From Flaveria trinervia (lineage: Eukaryota > Streptophyta > Magnoliopsida > Asterales > Asteraceae), in assembly GCA_025506515.1 (NCBI GenBank), contig CM046447.1:84009248-84073247 (forward strand): DNA of 64,000 bases. Reading direction: 5' to 3'. The position numbers and the translations under genes were made by a program. This document shows, one piece after another, positions 21,370-33,478 of the stretch. The first letter of the stretch is position 1, and every line of letters starts with the position of its first letter. Below the pieces are notes generated by a model that saw only the letters and a list, made by a program, of their open reading frames with translations, made no database searches and was not told the origin of the DNA.

Positions 21370-22462
21370 GAGGTTTGTCAAAAGCTTTTGTGTATAGTTC
21401 GGCGCGTTGAAAATCCGTATTAATTTTAACAACATCGATTAATTGCTTTTCAAAACAGTCACGTATAAAGTGATATTTAATACCGATGTGTTTAGTTTTC
21501 GGGTGTTAGAACGAATTTCTAGTGACAGCTATTGCAGCAGAATTATTACCAAAGATAAGGGTATTAGAAAATTTTAAACCGTAGTCTCGCATTTGCTGTT
21601 GAATACAAATGATTTGTGAACAGGAACTTGCAGCAGCAACATATTTAGCTTCACATGTTGACAGAGTAACAGATGTCTGCTTTTTACACTGCTAGGTGAC
21701 TAAGCATCTTCCAAAGAACTAACATCCCGCTGATGTTGACTTGTAATTCATCTTGCAACCACCATAGTCTGAGTCACTATACGCTATAAGCTCAAAGTCA
21801 TAATCATGAGGATACCACAACCTGAGTGTTTGTGTACCCTTCAGATAACGAAAGATCCTTTTTACCCCAGTTAGATGATTCACTTTTGGTTTAGCCTGAT
21901 ATCTGGAATAGAGACTCATGGCATACATAATATCAAGACGAGAGACTGTGAGGTACATCAGATATACGATCATTCCTTGGAACATAGTGGCATCTACCAG
22001 ATCACCATTTTCGTCGGGTGCCACATCATGGTTCGTTGCAAGTGGAGTCCCAGCAACCATTGTGTTCTCCATGTTGAACTAACTAAGGATATCTCCTACA
22101 TATTTGGACTGATGCAGGAAGATTCCATTTGGTGTCTGATCTACATGTAACCCTAGAAAGAACTTCATCTCTCCCATGGCACTCATCTCAAACTCAGCTT
22201 TCATCACTGATTCAAATTCTTTACATAATGCTTCATTTTTAGAACCGAATATTATGTCATCCACATATATCTATAGCAGTAGTAAATCACCATCTTTCTC
22301 TTTGATGAACAACATGCAGTTAATAACCCCTCTACGAAAACCATATTTCAGCAGATGAGTAGAGAGTTTCTCATACCAGGCTCGAGGGGCTTGATGAAGC
22401 CTGTAAAGAGCCTTGTCATGTTCATAAACTCTATCCTGATGATAAGGATCGTCAAATGGTGA
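21370..22462 (-). pseudogene. Cop-2 RNase H and C-terminal part of reverse transcriptase
   Basis: RT fragment from the point of LTR insertion: DKALYRLHQAPRAWYEKLST (about 22415-22355), then IYVDDIIFGSKNEALCKEF with an intact YVDD box (about 22265-22210) but a stop just before it. MSAMGEMKFFLGLHVDQTP and YLMYLTVSRLDIMYAMS follow. RNase H follows YSDSDYGGCK (about 21760) and is heavily mutated to about 21370, with remains of the ATSS-EAKYVAAASSCSQ region at 21660-21600. The RT is broken at 22462 by the solo LTR and continues at 25052. Confidence 0.88.
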
Positions 22463-25051
22463 TGTCACACCCTCAAAATCGACGTGCGGAGTTTTACCGT
22501 GAGGCGTGTGAACAAACCAGGATCACAGTCAATAGTTACTCAAAACGACTCTATATGCCATAATTAAATTAAATCAACCAAAGTATAAACTTTAAACTGT
22601 GCAAAGCATTTTGTAAAACAACCCAAAGAATTAAAAAGGTATACTATGGCAAAACATGCGCCACCCAAAAGAGTAAACATTAACCATTAAAACAATAAAA
22701 ATGTCTTGAAGACCGAGTCTTAAAATGCAAGTGAACCATGTAGTGCTCTTATGGCAAGCAAGCTAATGACCTGAGAATAGCATACTAAAATGTCAACACA
22801 ATGGTTGGTGAGTTCAAGAGTGATATTCAAACATAAGCACTTTAATAACATAGATATAAAAGTAGTGCATTGTAACAGATAGCTAGTCCATTAACAATAA
22901 ATATTAACTCATAGTGATTTCTCAATTGAAGCTGACTGTGTTACATTGTTGCCTCCTGTCACGACTTAATAGGTCGTGACAATGTTCAATAGGACAAATT
23001 GCACTCGGTTGACCTCGAGTCACACAAGTGGGGCTCGTCAGACCCAGTAGTACTACCCAAATTTCCCTGTTATTTAACATTACAATTCGAAAGTGTGAGG
23101 ACTTTTCCATGATATCAACACTATATTAATATTATACACAACTTGAATATATAAAGCGTTTGTGATTTACCAGTATGCTATCTCCCCCAAAAGAGATTAA
23201 ATGAAGAGTGGGGAATGAACTCACCTGATATGCGTGATAGACACTTAGAGTTTTACTTTACAGACAGAATGGACAGACAACCTTTAGAGGTTACCTAGAT
23301 CATATAAGTACGTGAGTACGTGTAAATAGAGAACATGTGAAACCCTAAGTACACTACAACCAAGGACTCAAGATTTCACAAACACAGACGCGTTTGACCC
23401 AGTTGACCCGTTTGACCGGTTGGTGACTTTATGTGTTGTAAACCAGTCAAGCAATCATACACATATATCCTACATGGTTAACATTCAAATAGATCATATG
23501 TATGCTAAATTATCCAGGTGTATCACTTAGGCCATCATACAACCAAGTATCATACAAGTCATGCAAATCTAGAACATTAACATGTCCACTAGTTATAACA
23601 TAACTAACATGCCACACAAAGATCAAATCACGCATCACATGCCATGTGAAGCCACTCACAACTTCACATCCTAAACCCTGCCAATCCTAGTAAGTAGGGG
23701 CCTCAGATTCGCACGCATGTATGATGATCATGATCATATTCATTAACCATGTTCATTGCATTCAACAAACATCACAACAATCAATTTCCAGTCCCAAACA
23801 TGATGTCCTAACTACTAATCAACATCAACATCATACATGATCATCAAAGTCCAAACATCACCAATTATTATCCAAGCATCCCATACAACTAATTTAACAT
23901 GTTCTATCACATTAGAATTCATCCATGAACTTACTAACATGCTCCTAACATCCCAAACATGTTCAAACTATCATCCTTCCAACTTTGTGCAAATAAAGTT
24001 TCCATTTTGGGAAAGCACATCCCAAAATCTATCAAACATCCAATGCATTCATGAATTCATTAATAATATACCAATTCAAGTTCATATCAACATCTAAGCA
24101 TGATCAACAACATCCAAACATCATAACTCATCAATTCATATCCTAAAAAGTTACTATCTTTAGTAATGTATGAACTATAACATGTCTTCTTGAATTCCCA
24201 ATGATCACAACAACAATCTAACATCTAATCATCACCATGAACACATCCATAACATCAATTCATCAATAATTCAACATTACATGCAAAATAAAGTTACTAT
24301 TCTTAGAAACCTACGAACAATGCATCAAAATCCCAACATTCTTGCATAATCGACGTTAACTAACATGTATACAATCTAACTAACATGTTAACATCATCAA
24401 TTGATCAAAACTCAACACCAAGAACATCAATTTCACAACTAGGGTTTCGGCCACATCAAGTTTCATGCAAACAAAACACCAACTAACCTTTAATCCGTGA
24501 AAAGTAACAAAATTGAGACTTCTAATGTGTTGTATGCCTTGAAATCGATACAAACCAAAGCTTTCTTGCTTGATCTTGATTGAATTCGAATGGGAGACGG
24601 GAAGAGAGGGGAGGTTGCGGCCGAAATTAAGGGTGGGGGTTAGGGTTTTGTTTTAATTTAGTTAATTTTGCATAGTTACCCTTTAAACCCTTGTGTTTTG
24701 CGTTTTATAAAAGGCACTCTTTTAAACACTTTTTAAATGGTTTTTAACTACTATAATAAACATATAAACTCATGGTAACTATTATATATTTTATCTTTAT
24801 AAAACACAAACACACGAATTAATACGCACGTTTCCACGTTACGCGATTAATTCCTAATTAATATATAAAACACATAACAAATAAGCATAATACAATAATT
24901 ACATAATCAGTTAAATTATCAATAATTTTACATTGTTAATTATTATTAGGTCACCAACGTTAAACGACAACTAGAGTGTGTTTACGACACGTGCATACAA
25001 GAGTTAACGGAACTAACGGAGTTTGATAACGGAAATTTACCGGATGTCACA
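22463..25051 (-). mobile_element. Solo LTR of Gyp-B family inside Cop-2 RT
   Basis: 2589 bp with minus-orientation ends TGTGACATCCGG (25051) and GGGTGTGACA (22463), and homologous along its length to the LTRs at 60498-63238 and 52513-54676. There is no internal region or PBS, and Cop-2 RT sequence resumes directly on both sides, so it is a solo LTR left by LTR-LTR recombination. The flanks GGTGA and ACTGA do not form a clean 5-bp duplication. It contains three stem-loop repeats at 23998, 24150 and 24293. Confidence 0.92.
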
Positions 25052-26870
25052 ACTGACGTACACCGTTTCATGGATTTCACCATGAAAGAATGCACTTTTC
25101 ACATCCAATTGATAAACTTTGATCTTCATGTAGGATACATACGCTAAGAAGATACGAATTGCTTCCATCCTTGCCACAGTTGCAAACACTTGATTGTAGA
25201 CAATGCCTTCGACTTGTCTAAACCCTTAAACGACAAGTTGAGCCTTGTTTCTGATTATAAACCCTTAGTCATCTTTCTTACACCTAAGAACCCATTTAGT
25301 GCCAATCACCTTTGCACCTTTTGGTTTGTCCATAAGAGTCCATACTCGTAACTTCTTGAACTGAAGAAGTTCTTCTTGCATAGCACTATCCCATGCCTCA
25401 TCGTTTAAAGCTTCACTTACATATTTTGGCTCAAATTGAGACACAAAACATCGATAAGCATCATCGTGTAGATATCTTTTTTCGTTGATAGCGGCATAAT
25501 CAACTGAGTATGGTTGATTTCGTGTCTCAACTCCCGATAGAATATCCCCGATGATGTTGTCCAGCGGATGATGCATATTAACTCGAGTTCCAGGAGTGGT
25601 GGGAACAACTACCTCATTATTCAGATTTTGAATCCGAGGTTCAGTTTCTGTGGCTGTTGGAGTATGGGGTTCAGAAGTTCCAGTGACATCAAGATTAGAT
25701 GCTTGTGTACTTTTGGTAGTGGGAACCTGTTCCTCCTCGTCCACATTTGCAGTCTCAATTGCTTCATCACCAGAGGAAGACTCACTTACTTCAAGCTCTC
25801 CCCCTGAAGGGCTAGAATTATCGTTTAATGGAACCGATGACGTCGAGTCTAGTGTAGGAGTATTCAGAACGTCATACATCATTCGAGCAGATAAATCATC
25901 ATCAGGATGAGAAGGAGGTAGATTGAAGGACTTGAAAAATCCATCATAGTCAAAGAAGAAGGAACGTCCTTTGCCCGCAAGGGGGTGGTGTATCGTTGGA
26001 CATCAGGATTGCACCACACTTCTACCTGATCCGTTGAGTTGTTATAAACTCTCTTGTCTGGTATACTATATCCGAGAAAGATACTTTCTTTTGCCTTCTC
26101 ACAAAACTTCCCAGTCTGAGTTTTCTTTAACAACATGCAGGGTGCTCCAAATGGTTCTAGATACTCCAAGTTCGGTTTACATCGCTGGAGCAATTCATAA
26201 CATGGTTTCCCATGACGTTTGACCACTAAGACTCGATGGAGAATGTAGCATGCATTAGCCACTACCTCGTTCCAGAATTAATAGGAAGCTTAGAGTCGGC
26301 TAACATTGTCCTTGTTATCTCTATCAAGCTCTGATTCTTTCGTTTAGCAACCCCATTCATCTGTGTAGAGTAGGCAGAAGTAAATTGATAAACAATTCCT
26401 TTCTCTCGACAGAATGCCTACATCCATTGATTCTTGAACTCTGTTCTGTTGTCTGATCGAATCTTTCTTACTTTCAGATTGTAGAGTGATTCCAATGTGG
26501 TGACTAGATGCTTGAATGATTCAAATGTCTCTGACTTGGCTTTCAGAACCATCATCCAAGAGAATCTTGAGTAATCATCAGTTACTACAAAGCAGTACCA
26601 ATCTCCAGCAATGCTCTTTGTGCTGACTGGGTCAAATAGATCCAAGTGTAGAAGCTCGAGAGGAATGTCGATAGAATTAACTTTTTTTGCTTTGTGAGAC
26701 TTCTTGGTTTGTTTCCCTTTCATACATGCTACGTAGAAGTCTGGGAGCTAGAAATTCTTGACTGTAACTCCATTCAACAAATCATTTTGAACCGGATGAT
26801 TCATCTTCCTTGGATTGGTGTATCCCATTCTCCTATGCTAGGAGATTGAATCCCTCGTTGTTGCCTTTGA
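25052..26870 (-). pseudogene. Cop-2 integrase and N-terminal part of reverse transcriptase
   Basis: Integrase: GKQTKKSHKAKKVNSID and LLHLDLFDPVSTKS (first Asp, about 26660; the usual GP is DP), then VVTDDYSRFSWMMVLKAKSE. The second Asp is in RKIRSDNRTEF (about 26440). The Glu box, normally NGVAERKNR, reads NGVAKRKNQ (about 26340), so the third catalytic residue is lost. The linker has EPFGAPCMLLKKTQTGKF and SIFLGYSIPDKRVYNNS, followed by a Ser/Glu-rich segment. RT begins with FEPKYVSEALNDEAWDSAMQ (25440-25380) and TKWVLRCKKDD, and is interrupted at 25051. Stops occur near 25210, 26275 and 26425. Confidence 0.88.
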
Positions 26871-29490
26871 CAAGAAGCACTGGGAAAGACAGACGAATCC
26901 CTGGTCATCTGCCTGGAAGCCCCACTATCAATAATCTAGGTATTAGTGATAGCGTTGTAGCAGACACCCTGCACATACAAAGGAATTGATTAGTTCAGGT
27001 TTGGGACCCAAGCTTTAACTGGCTTGGGTGTCCTAGAGGTATCGCTCATCATGAACTCAACCCACTGTCCTTCAGAAGATGAGGGCATATCTTTCTTCTT
27101 CTTGTTCTCACTAGCAGACACATTACTTGTTTTTTCCCTACCATAAACCATTTCGTGTAAGGCCTGTTTGTGGTAAACAGACGACTTGCTTATGGTTTGA
27201 ACTTTAGCTTCACTAATAATCTTAGGTGTAACTTTAGATAATCTTGGTTTTTCATCAAAAAGTTTAATTTTCTTTTTAGGTGTCTGATAATAAGGACAAT
27301 TTGGAGAGATATGTCCTTGCTTTCCATAACTGTAGCAGGATCTACGTTCAATAGTTAGAGGAAAGTTTTGATGTGGTGTTGAGTTAGGTCGAGGTTTGAG
27401 ATACGTCTAGTTGGGTTGTTTCTCTTCCTCTTTAGATGTTTCACCTTCTTTAACAAAATTAATTGTTTTGACATTTTGAACATATTTCACTTTTATTTTA
27501 TTAGGATTTTGATGAGTAACACGTTTAAGGTTCATTGGATTAGACCTTTTAGGTTCTAAAAAAGACGTTGGTGAACCTGACACTAATTTAACCTTTTCAA
27601 TTTTATCACCCAAATCCTCAACAGGTATCTTATCTTTTGATCCCAAAGTAGACTCCTTCTATTTAGAGATAGATTTCGCAGGTTTACCCGTACAATCTTG
27701 ATCACTATCCAGAGGAGTAGACACAACATGATCCTTTATAGGGTTAATATTAATTGGTCTACATTTAGTGTTCAAAAGGATTGCATATGGTGGCGGTACT
27801 ACCTTATAACCCAGACCTTCCCCGTCATTTCGTTCTTTCACTAGATTCTGAACTATGTGAGAAGAACTTGCCAAACTATGCAGTTTTTGTTTTAATGATT
27901 CAACTACGACTTGCAAAACTACTTTTTCCTTTTTAATTTCCTCCAAAGAATTTAAATAGAACTTGATGTCATTTGATTTATTTAAGGCAACAACCTCGGT
28001 TTCCCTTAGTTGTTTCCCCAACAGTTCTATATTTTCTTTGAGCTTCACTCATTTTGCTTTAAAACGCGATTTGCTTCAGTGCAGAGTTGTAACTCATTTA
28101 CTAGACTATCATTATGTTCTAATAACCTAGAAAATTTTAAATCAATTCTTTCCATAAATTTATCACATTCAGTACATGCGTGTTTTTCAAATAATTCATC
28201 TTTAGAACATACCTGTGTATAATCAGACAAATCAGCAATCAAACAAGTGTCAAACTCTTTGGTGACCGGAGATTCTAAATTTGTACCACTGAGCTCTTCT
28301 TCAACCAAATGATCAACGACATCGATAGCTTCTTCTATATCTGAAAGTGTATGCTCCGCTATGATGTCTCCTTCACTTTCAGATCCATTATCCAATGTAT
28401 CAACTAGAGCAATGTTTGATTCACCCTCAAAAACAAATCGGAAGGACCTGTCTTGTCCTTCATCACCTTGAGCAACCAAAGCCTTAGAATTTTTACTTGA
28501 AGATGAAGCTCCAATTTTATCCTTGTCTTGTCAGTTGAATGTAGGAAAAGGATTTCCATTTCCAGTCTTCTTTGGCTTTACGCACTCACGTTTGATTGAA
28601 CAACAGCAACTAGAAGGTCCATGTGCTCTTTAGCAACTTCCACAATAACATTTCCAAGATTATCGGTCTTCAACTTGGTAGTATTTGCCTTAGGAACTAC
28701 GTATTGGGTTCTAGATGACCCTAATGTTATGGTTCCTTATGCATTGCTTTAGGGAGGAGAAGAAGAGCTAGACACAAACGCCATTTGTAGCGGTGCACAT
28801 GAAGCAGCCGGAGTTGGAACTGAATTGTATAGTGCAGGATTCTGAACATAGAATCCTTTTTTTGCCTTGTATTTCATACGTAGTTCTTTCTCCCTTAACT
28901 TCAAAATGAAATCATTTATGTCTAAAGAAGCAAGAGTGTCGTTTTGTCTCAGATTAAACACAAGTGGATCCCATTAGACCATCAGCAAAACTAGAGACTT
29001 TATCTTCCATGGATGTGGTCACTCATGAGTGTGCAACTCACCCATCAGATGATAGAATCGATCAATGATATCATCCAAGCTCACATTCCCAAACGAAGAG
29101 AAAGTGTCAAATTCCTTCTTAAGAGCTTTTGCCTTCAGTGCTTTTAGAGTTGTATTTCCTTCGTATCTCTTTTCCAAGGCCTCCCATAATTTCTTAGACT
29201 GTTTGTTCTCATAGAACTGATGAAATATGTCCTTAGGTATAGACTGAGTCAACAAGGCATATGCTTTCTTTTAATCATTATGTAGAGTCTTCTAGGATTC
29301 ACTCATTCCTCCCAAAGTCAATTTAACTCCGTTCAAGTAGATCTCAAACTACAGTTTCCACTATGGGTATTCATCCAAAGTTAACAGCTTTGGTAGTTTG
29401 TTGTGGTTTTCAATCTCATTCTCCAGAAGTAGAAGGTTCTGGATGTGCGAGTGCTTTCGAGCAGTGAATGCAGCAAACTGGTCTTCCATT
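26871..29490 (-). pseudogene. Cop-2 gag with remnant of protease
   Basis: Gag starts at 29490 (MEDQFAAFTARKHSH, LLLLENEIENHN). The capsid has IFHQFYENKQSKKLWEALEK and VSLDDIIDRFYHLMGELHTH (29200-29025), and DINDFILKLREKELRMKY (about 28915). An acidic segment and a coiled coil (28048-27840) follow. The first zinc knuckle is largely deleted (only KRECVKPKK remains, about 28590). The second knuckle reads CYSYGKQGHISPNC, with its second Cys lost (about 27300-27345). The protease keeps DSGASRQMTRD (about 26920-26890) but then jumps to the pre-integrase segment, so about 280 bases present in Cop-1 are missing. Stops and frame changes are frequent. Confidence 0.85.
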
Positions 29491-29920
29491 GCTTTAAATT
29501 TGGTAAACTTAGAACAAAACACATTTACTTGTGTGAATGAGCTATGCGAATGGGTCACTCGTGCGAATGAAAGATACAAATGAATTCAATCATGCGAATG
29601 AAAGATACGAATGAATTTACTTGTGTGAAAGAGCGATTGTAATCAACCGACTAGAGTTGCTAAACCATGCGAATGAGAGAATACGGATGAGTTCAGTCAT
29701 ATGAATGAGAGTATACGAATGGGGTGTGCAATCGTGCGACTGAAGGCTGCGGTGTTTGAAAAATTTTAATATTTGATCACTTTGACACAAAATATGAGTT
29801 TTCTAGAACCCTAATCTGCCACTTCATGAAAATTTGAAAGTTTAACACATGCAATTGTCAAAAACACTTTTTGAAGCAAAAAGGTGACTCTGGACAAAAT
29901 CACGCAAAATCACGAGCCAA
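29491..29920 (-). other. Cop-2 leader with motif cluster
   Basis: Untranslated region with degenerate TCGTGCGAATGA and TCGTGCGACTGA copies at 29530-29745, matching the position of the cluster in Cop-1. Confidence 0.75.
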
Positions 29921-29921
29921 A

Positions 29922-29933
29922 GCTCTGATACCA
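29922..29933 (-). other. Primer-binding site of Cop-2
   Basis: Minus-strand TGGTATCAGAGC, 2 bases inside the LTR end at 29936. Confidence 0.93.
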
Positions 29934-29935
29934 CT

Positions 29936-30670
29936 TGTTAGGGAAGTTTACATACGGAGTACTAATGGATTCTGCATGACACTAGACCAAATAATGTGGA
30001 ATCCTATTTGATTGGCAATCCAATCAGTGAGAATGAAAACTTGATCAATCTAATGATGAAACAAATGTTAAGAATTGGTTAGAAATCGATCAGGAATGAA
30101 CTATGAAGTTGGATAGGCTGCATAGGGCGCTCTGGACAGCTAGGGTTTGTGAATGTTCGAAGTCTCTGTTTTTCCACGAATTATGTGGTATTCATAGGTT
30201 TTTAGTTTTTGTTCGTATGGCTGAACCATTAGCATGGTTCAGTCGTGCGACTGACTCATGCGGTTGATTCATATGCACAACTGAAGGTTCAGTCGTGCGA
30301 CTACATCAACCTTATGTCTCAGTCATACGACTGATTCAGTCTCCTGGTTGAGTCGTACGACTGGTCCATAAGTATGACTCATTTGTGCGTATGGTCCATA
30401 AGTAGAGTCCATTAGCATGAATAACCACCCAGGTAAGTTGAACACATTTCTCAATCATTATTGACTTAGAACTATGTACAACAACCTCAAACCCGTATAT
30501 GATGTTCATACATATGAATTATGCTAAATACAATAATAAAATGAAATACTCAAAGACAAATAAACATCAAAATGCATATCATATTTCGTTAAGTAGTTAC
30601 ATTACATATGTGTAAGAAATAAAAGACTTTTACATTTAGTAACATAAACTAGGAACATGATCTATCAACA
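29936..30670 (-). mobile_element. 5' LTR of Cop-2
   Basis: TGTTGATAGATC (30670) to TTCCCTAACA (29936), 735 bp. TCGTGCGACTG cluster at 30215-30420. The TATA box is changed to CTATGAATA (minus strand, 30189-30197), one reason this copy may be silent. Confidence 0.92.
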
Positions 30671-33478
30671 CATACCTCCTTCTCTTATAGGCCTTTGCAT
30701 GTAATTTTTCATTCACTTGAATGAGATGTACATATAATCATAAATCATTTTTTGCTTGTGCATCATTTAGCTTAGGAAAGATCTTATCATGCATATATGA
30801 TGTGTAGCTTAGGTGGAGAAGCTTGAGTTCCACAGGATAAAATAATCATATACTTTTAGCTTTCTTTCCATCTTCATTCATTAATAGAACCATCTCCTTT
30901 GTTTTCTCAACATATCCCCGTTCTGTTATGGTAAATGTATATTGGTTTCCTTCAGTGTTCCTTATAGATATGGTCTTTTTGTTTGTGTATCCAATCCTCC
31001 TTAAGAATTCATCATCCACCATTGCGGAGGAGTTGGTTTTTGATCGTCTTTGACCTTGTTTCCTTTTGTTATGCTCAATATCATCTCTTCTAGCTTCCTT
31101 TAACACATCATCTTTGAATTGGTTCTTTAATTCACCCACTACCACTGAGAAGTCTCTTCCTCTTGGGTTAATAGGATAGTTGGTAATGATTAAGCTTTGA
31201 AGATCCTTAATGTCACATTCAGGGAGACACAATATTGTTTCTACTACATGGAAGTATTGAATCCTTCCACATTTCTTTTAATTTCTCCACAATCCCAGTT
31301 TGGATCATATTTCCAGACCATAAAAATGTTTTCTTCAATATATGGGAGTTGTGAGATAATCAAATAGTTCAATTAGACTTGACTTTTGCTTAGTAATCTC
31401 TCTCACCGTAGTGCCCAGTGGCCATACCTTGCCAAGAATTACTTCTCTTGGTTCTCTAATGAGTTGTTCTTTTCCTTTATGATGAACTTTGCTCTCAACT
31501 GTCACAGGTTCAGCAGGAATTTCAACTTGATATTCATAAGCAGGATTTGAAGCTTCAGTCCTGAATCTCACTCTAGTTTTAGATCCACCTTCATAACATG
31601 TTCCATCATCTTCTCAACTCACCCACTGATGTCCCTTTTAACTTAAGCATTTTTTAATTGTGATGTTGTAACCAACAAATCATATTGTATTTGCTGAGTT
31701 TAGCTATGTCACAATGACCAAGCCCTTTCTTTGTTTTCTCAATTCACTGAAATGCTATGAAGGTTTCATAATTATAGTTTGGAATCATGAATCTTGCAAG
31801 CTCAAATTCTTTAAGTACTTCCTTCATCTCATTCATACTCATTCTTTCTACCATGTCATATGGAAAACCATGGTTGATCAGAGTCACAAACATGGTAGAT
31901 TCTACCCTCCCTTCCAAGATATCTTTAGTAGTCATTAGTTGTTCATCTTTTTGCTTTTGTTCCTTTAGAGCTTCCATCTTGGTCAACTCATTCCATTCCT
32001 CATCACTCTCACTATCTTCATGAGAAATAGACTTCACGATCGATAAATCTACTAAAGGAGTGGTGTTTAGGAGACATAGGTTTTGATCTTTTTGGACAAT
32101 CTTCAATTTCAATCACTTCTTTATTGAATGATCCTAAGTACTTTGTTTTCCTGTTGTATTGTATGATTGGTTTTAAAGCTTTAGCAAATTCTCCTGTTTC
32201 TGTTTTTGGAGTACTAGATTCAAGAGCATGAATTCTCAGTTTTAGCTCATCAATTTCTTGATCTTTCCTTTTCAAAATCTCCAGTTGGTTGCTCAAAGAG
32301 TTGTTTGCCTTCTCCAAATTCACTTTCAGATTCTCCTTTTCATTTTTCTCAAGATTCATAGATTCTTTAAGTTCTCTAAATAACTCATGGAGAGCATCTA
32401 TCACTTCATTATTTTCTTGATCATTTTCTCTCAATCTTTTTAATTAAGATTCTTGTTTTATCATGATCTCCTCTATCTCCCTTAACATCCTCTTTATTTC
32501 CTTTATTCTTTCCAACCTCTATTAGACTTGATTATCAATTTTTTCTAATCAACCACTAGATAACTTTTGCTAATATTAATCTCATCATTCAAATCATCTT
32601 CATGATAGGCAATGACATCAACATAGTTTGCTTCACCTTCATGTTCTTCATTACGTGCTTTTTCTAGTAGACTAACTTCCTCCAAGCATACACTAACTCT
32701 TGTGTAATGTTGGCATTAGGATCAGCAACATATGCAAACATGCGCATATCTTAACCTTCATACATGCCACTGATCTTGTTCAAAGCAAATCTTCCTAAGT
32801 GAGCTTGTATAAACACATCTCCTACTCTATCTATCCCAGGCAGCTCAGCATTAATGATCATTTGATGGAACCTTGGAAACATGAACATCTTATCAGCTTT
32901 CTATACTCTTATTTAGTCATATAAATAACCAAAGATGTATTTCAAGGAATTGTAGGTCCTTCCTTCAAATATTCCAATGATTCCAGAGGAAATATGCCTT
33001 GAAAACCTATCTAGCCCTGATTTCCTATTTGACATGCATTTCAGATGCATGTGACATAGGAATATATATAGCTTGCATAGTCTTCCTTTCTTGATTTCAC
33101 CCTTCTTGAAATCACCATCATAACCCATCAAATAGAAACTCTTTTCTATATATTCATTTTCAAACACATCAGGGTGACTTGCCTCTTGTACTCCCAGTTC
33201 TAGAACTCTTCTAATAGTTTGTTCACTAACCCTCATCCTTTCATTCGTAATCGCAACAACTATCACTTCACTATCTTCTTCTTCTTCTTCTATCACAGCG
33301 GTGTTCCAGAAGTCAATAATATGTTGTTGGTGAATTACAGGCTCTACCGTCAGTGCATAAAACAACCTTGATCATCTTAAGTATCAGATGATATCTTGAC
33401 ATTCTTCGGACACAGGGTCATCAACATTTAGAAAAGCACAAACATTGTGCTATCTAGCAAACCAATTAGCCATCTTGA
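30671..33478 (-). pseudogene. Cop-3 accessory ORF (aORF), divergent subfamily
   Basis: Starts at about 33478 with MANWFAR, a stop, then HNVCAFLNVDD, aligning by eye with the start of the Cop-1 aORF (MASRWTISTKHNICAHLDL). The N-terminal domain goes on with SRLFYALTVEPVIHQQHIID, FWNTAVIEEEEEDSE, CKLYIFLCHMHLKCMSNRKS and GIFEGRTYNSLKYIFGYLYD (33365-32913). The middle has a coiled coil (ESMNLEKNEKENLKVNLEKA, about 32380-32290) and an acidic part. The C-terminal part includes REVILGKVWPLGTTVREI (about 31440), DFSVVVGELKNQFKDDVLKE and NTEGNQYTFTITERGYVEKT (31160-30890). It is broken by stops. It continues across the Cop-2 insertion into 17839-17545. Role unknown. Confidence 0.7.

Larger units (their letters stand above)
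17840..30670 (-). mobile_element. Cop-2: complete but dead copia element with nested solo LTR
   Basis: Two LTRs of 737 bp (17840-18576) and 735 bp (29936-30670), PBS, gag, pol, aORF and PPT in order on the minus strand. Target duplication CATAG (17835-17839) against CATAC (30671-30675), 4 of 5 bases equal. Without the solo Gyp-B LTR (22463-25051) the element is about 10.2 kb. The LTRs differ at many sites by eye, so it is not recent. Protease is internally deleted and the integrase catalytic Glu is Lys. Confidence 0.9.

Noticed and set aside
30671..33478. Accessory ORF as a host SNARE or longin-type gene
   Set aside because: Some plant annotations give such names to similar retrotransposon frames, as far as I recall, but no SNARE motif or membrane anchor is visible, and copies always lie inside copia elements.
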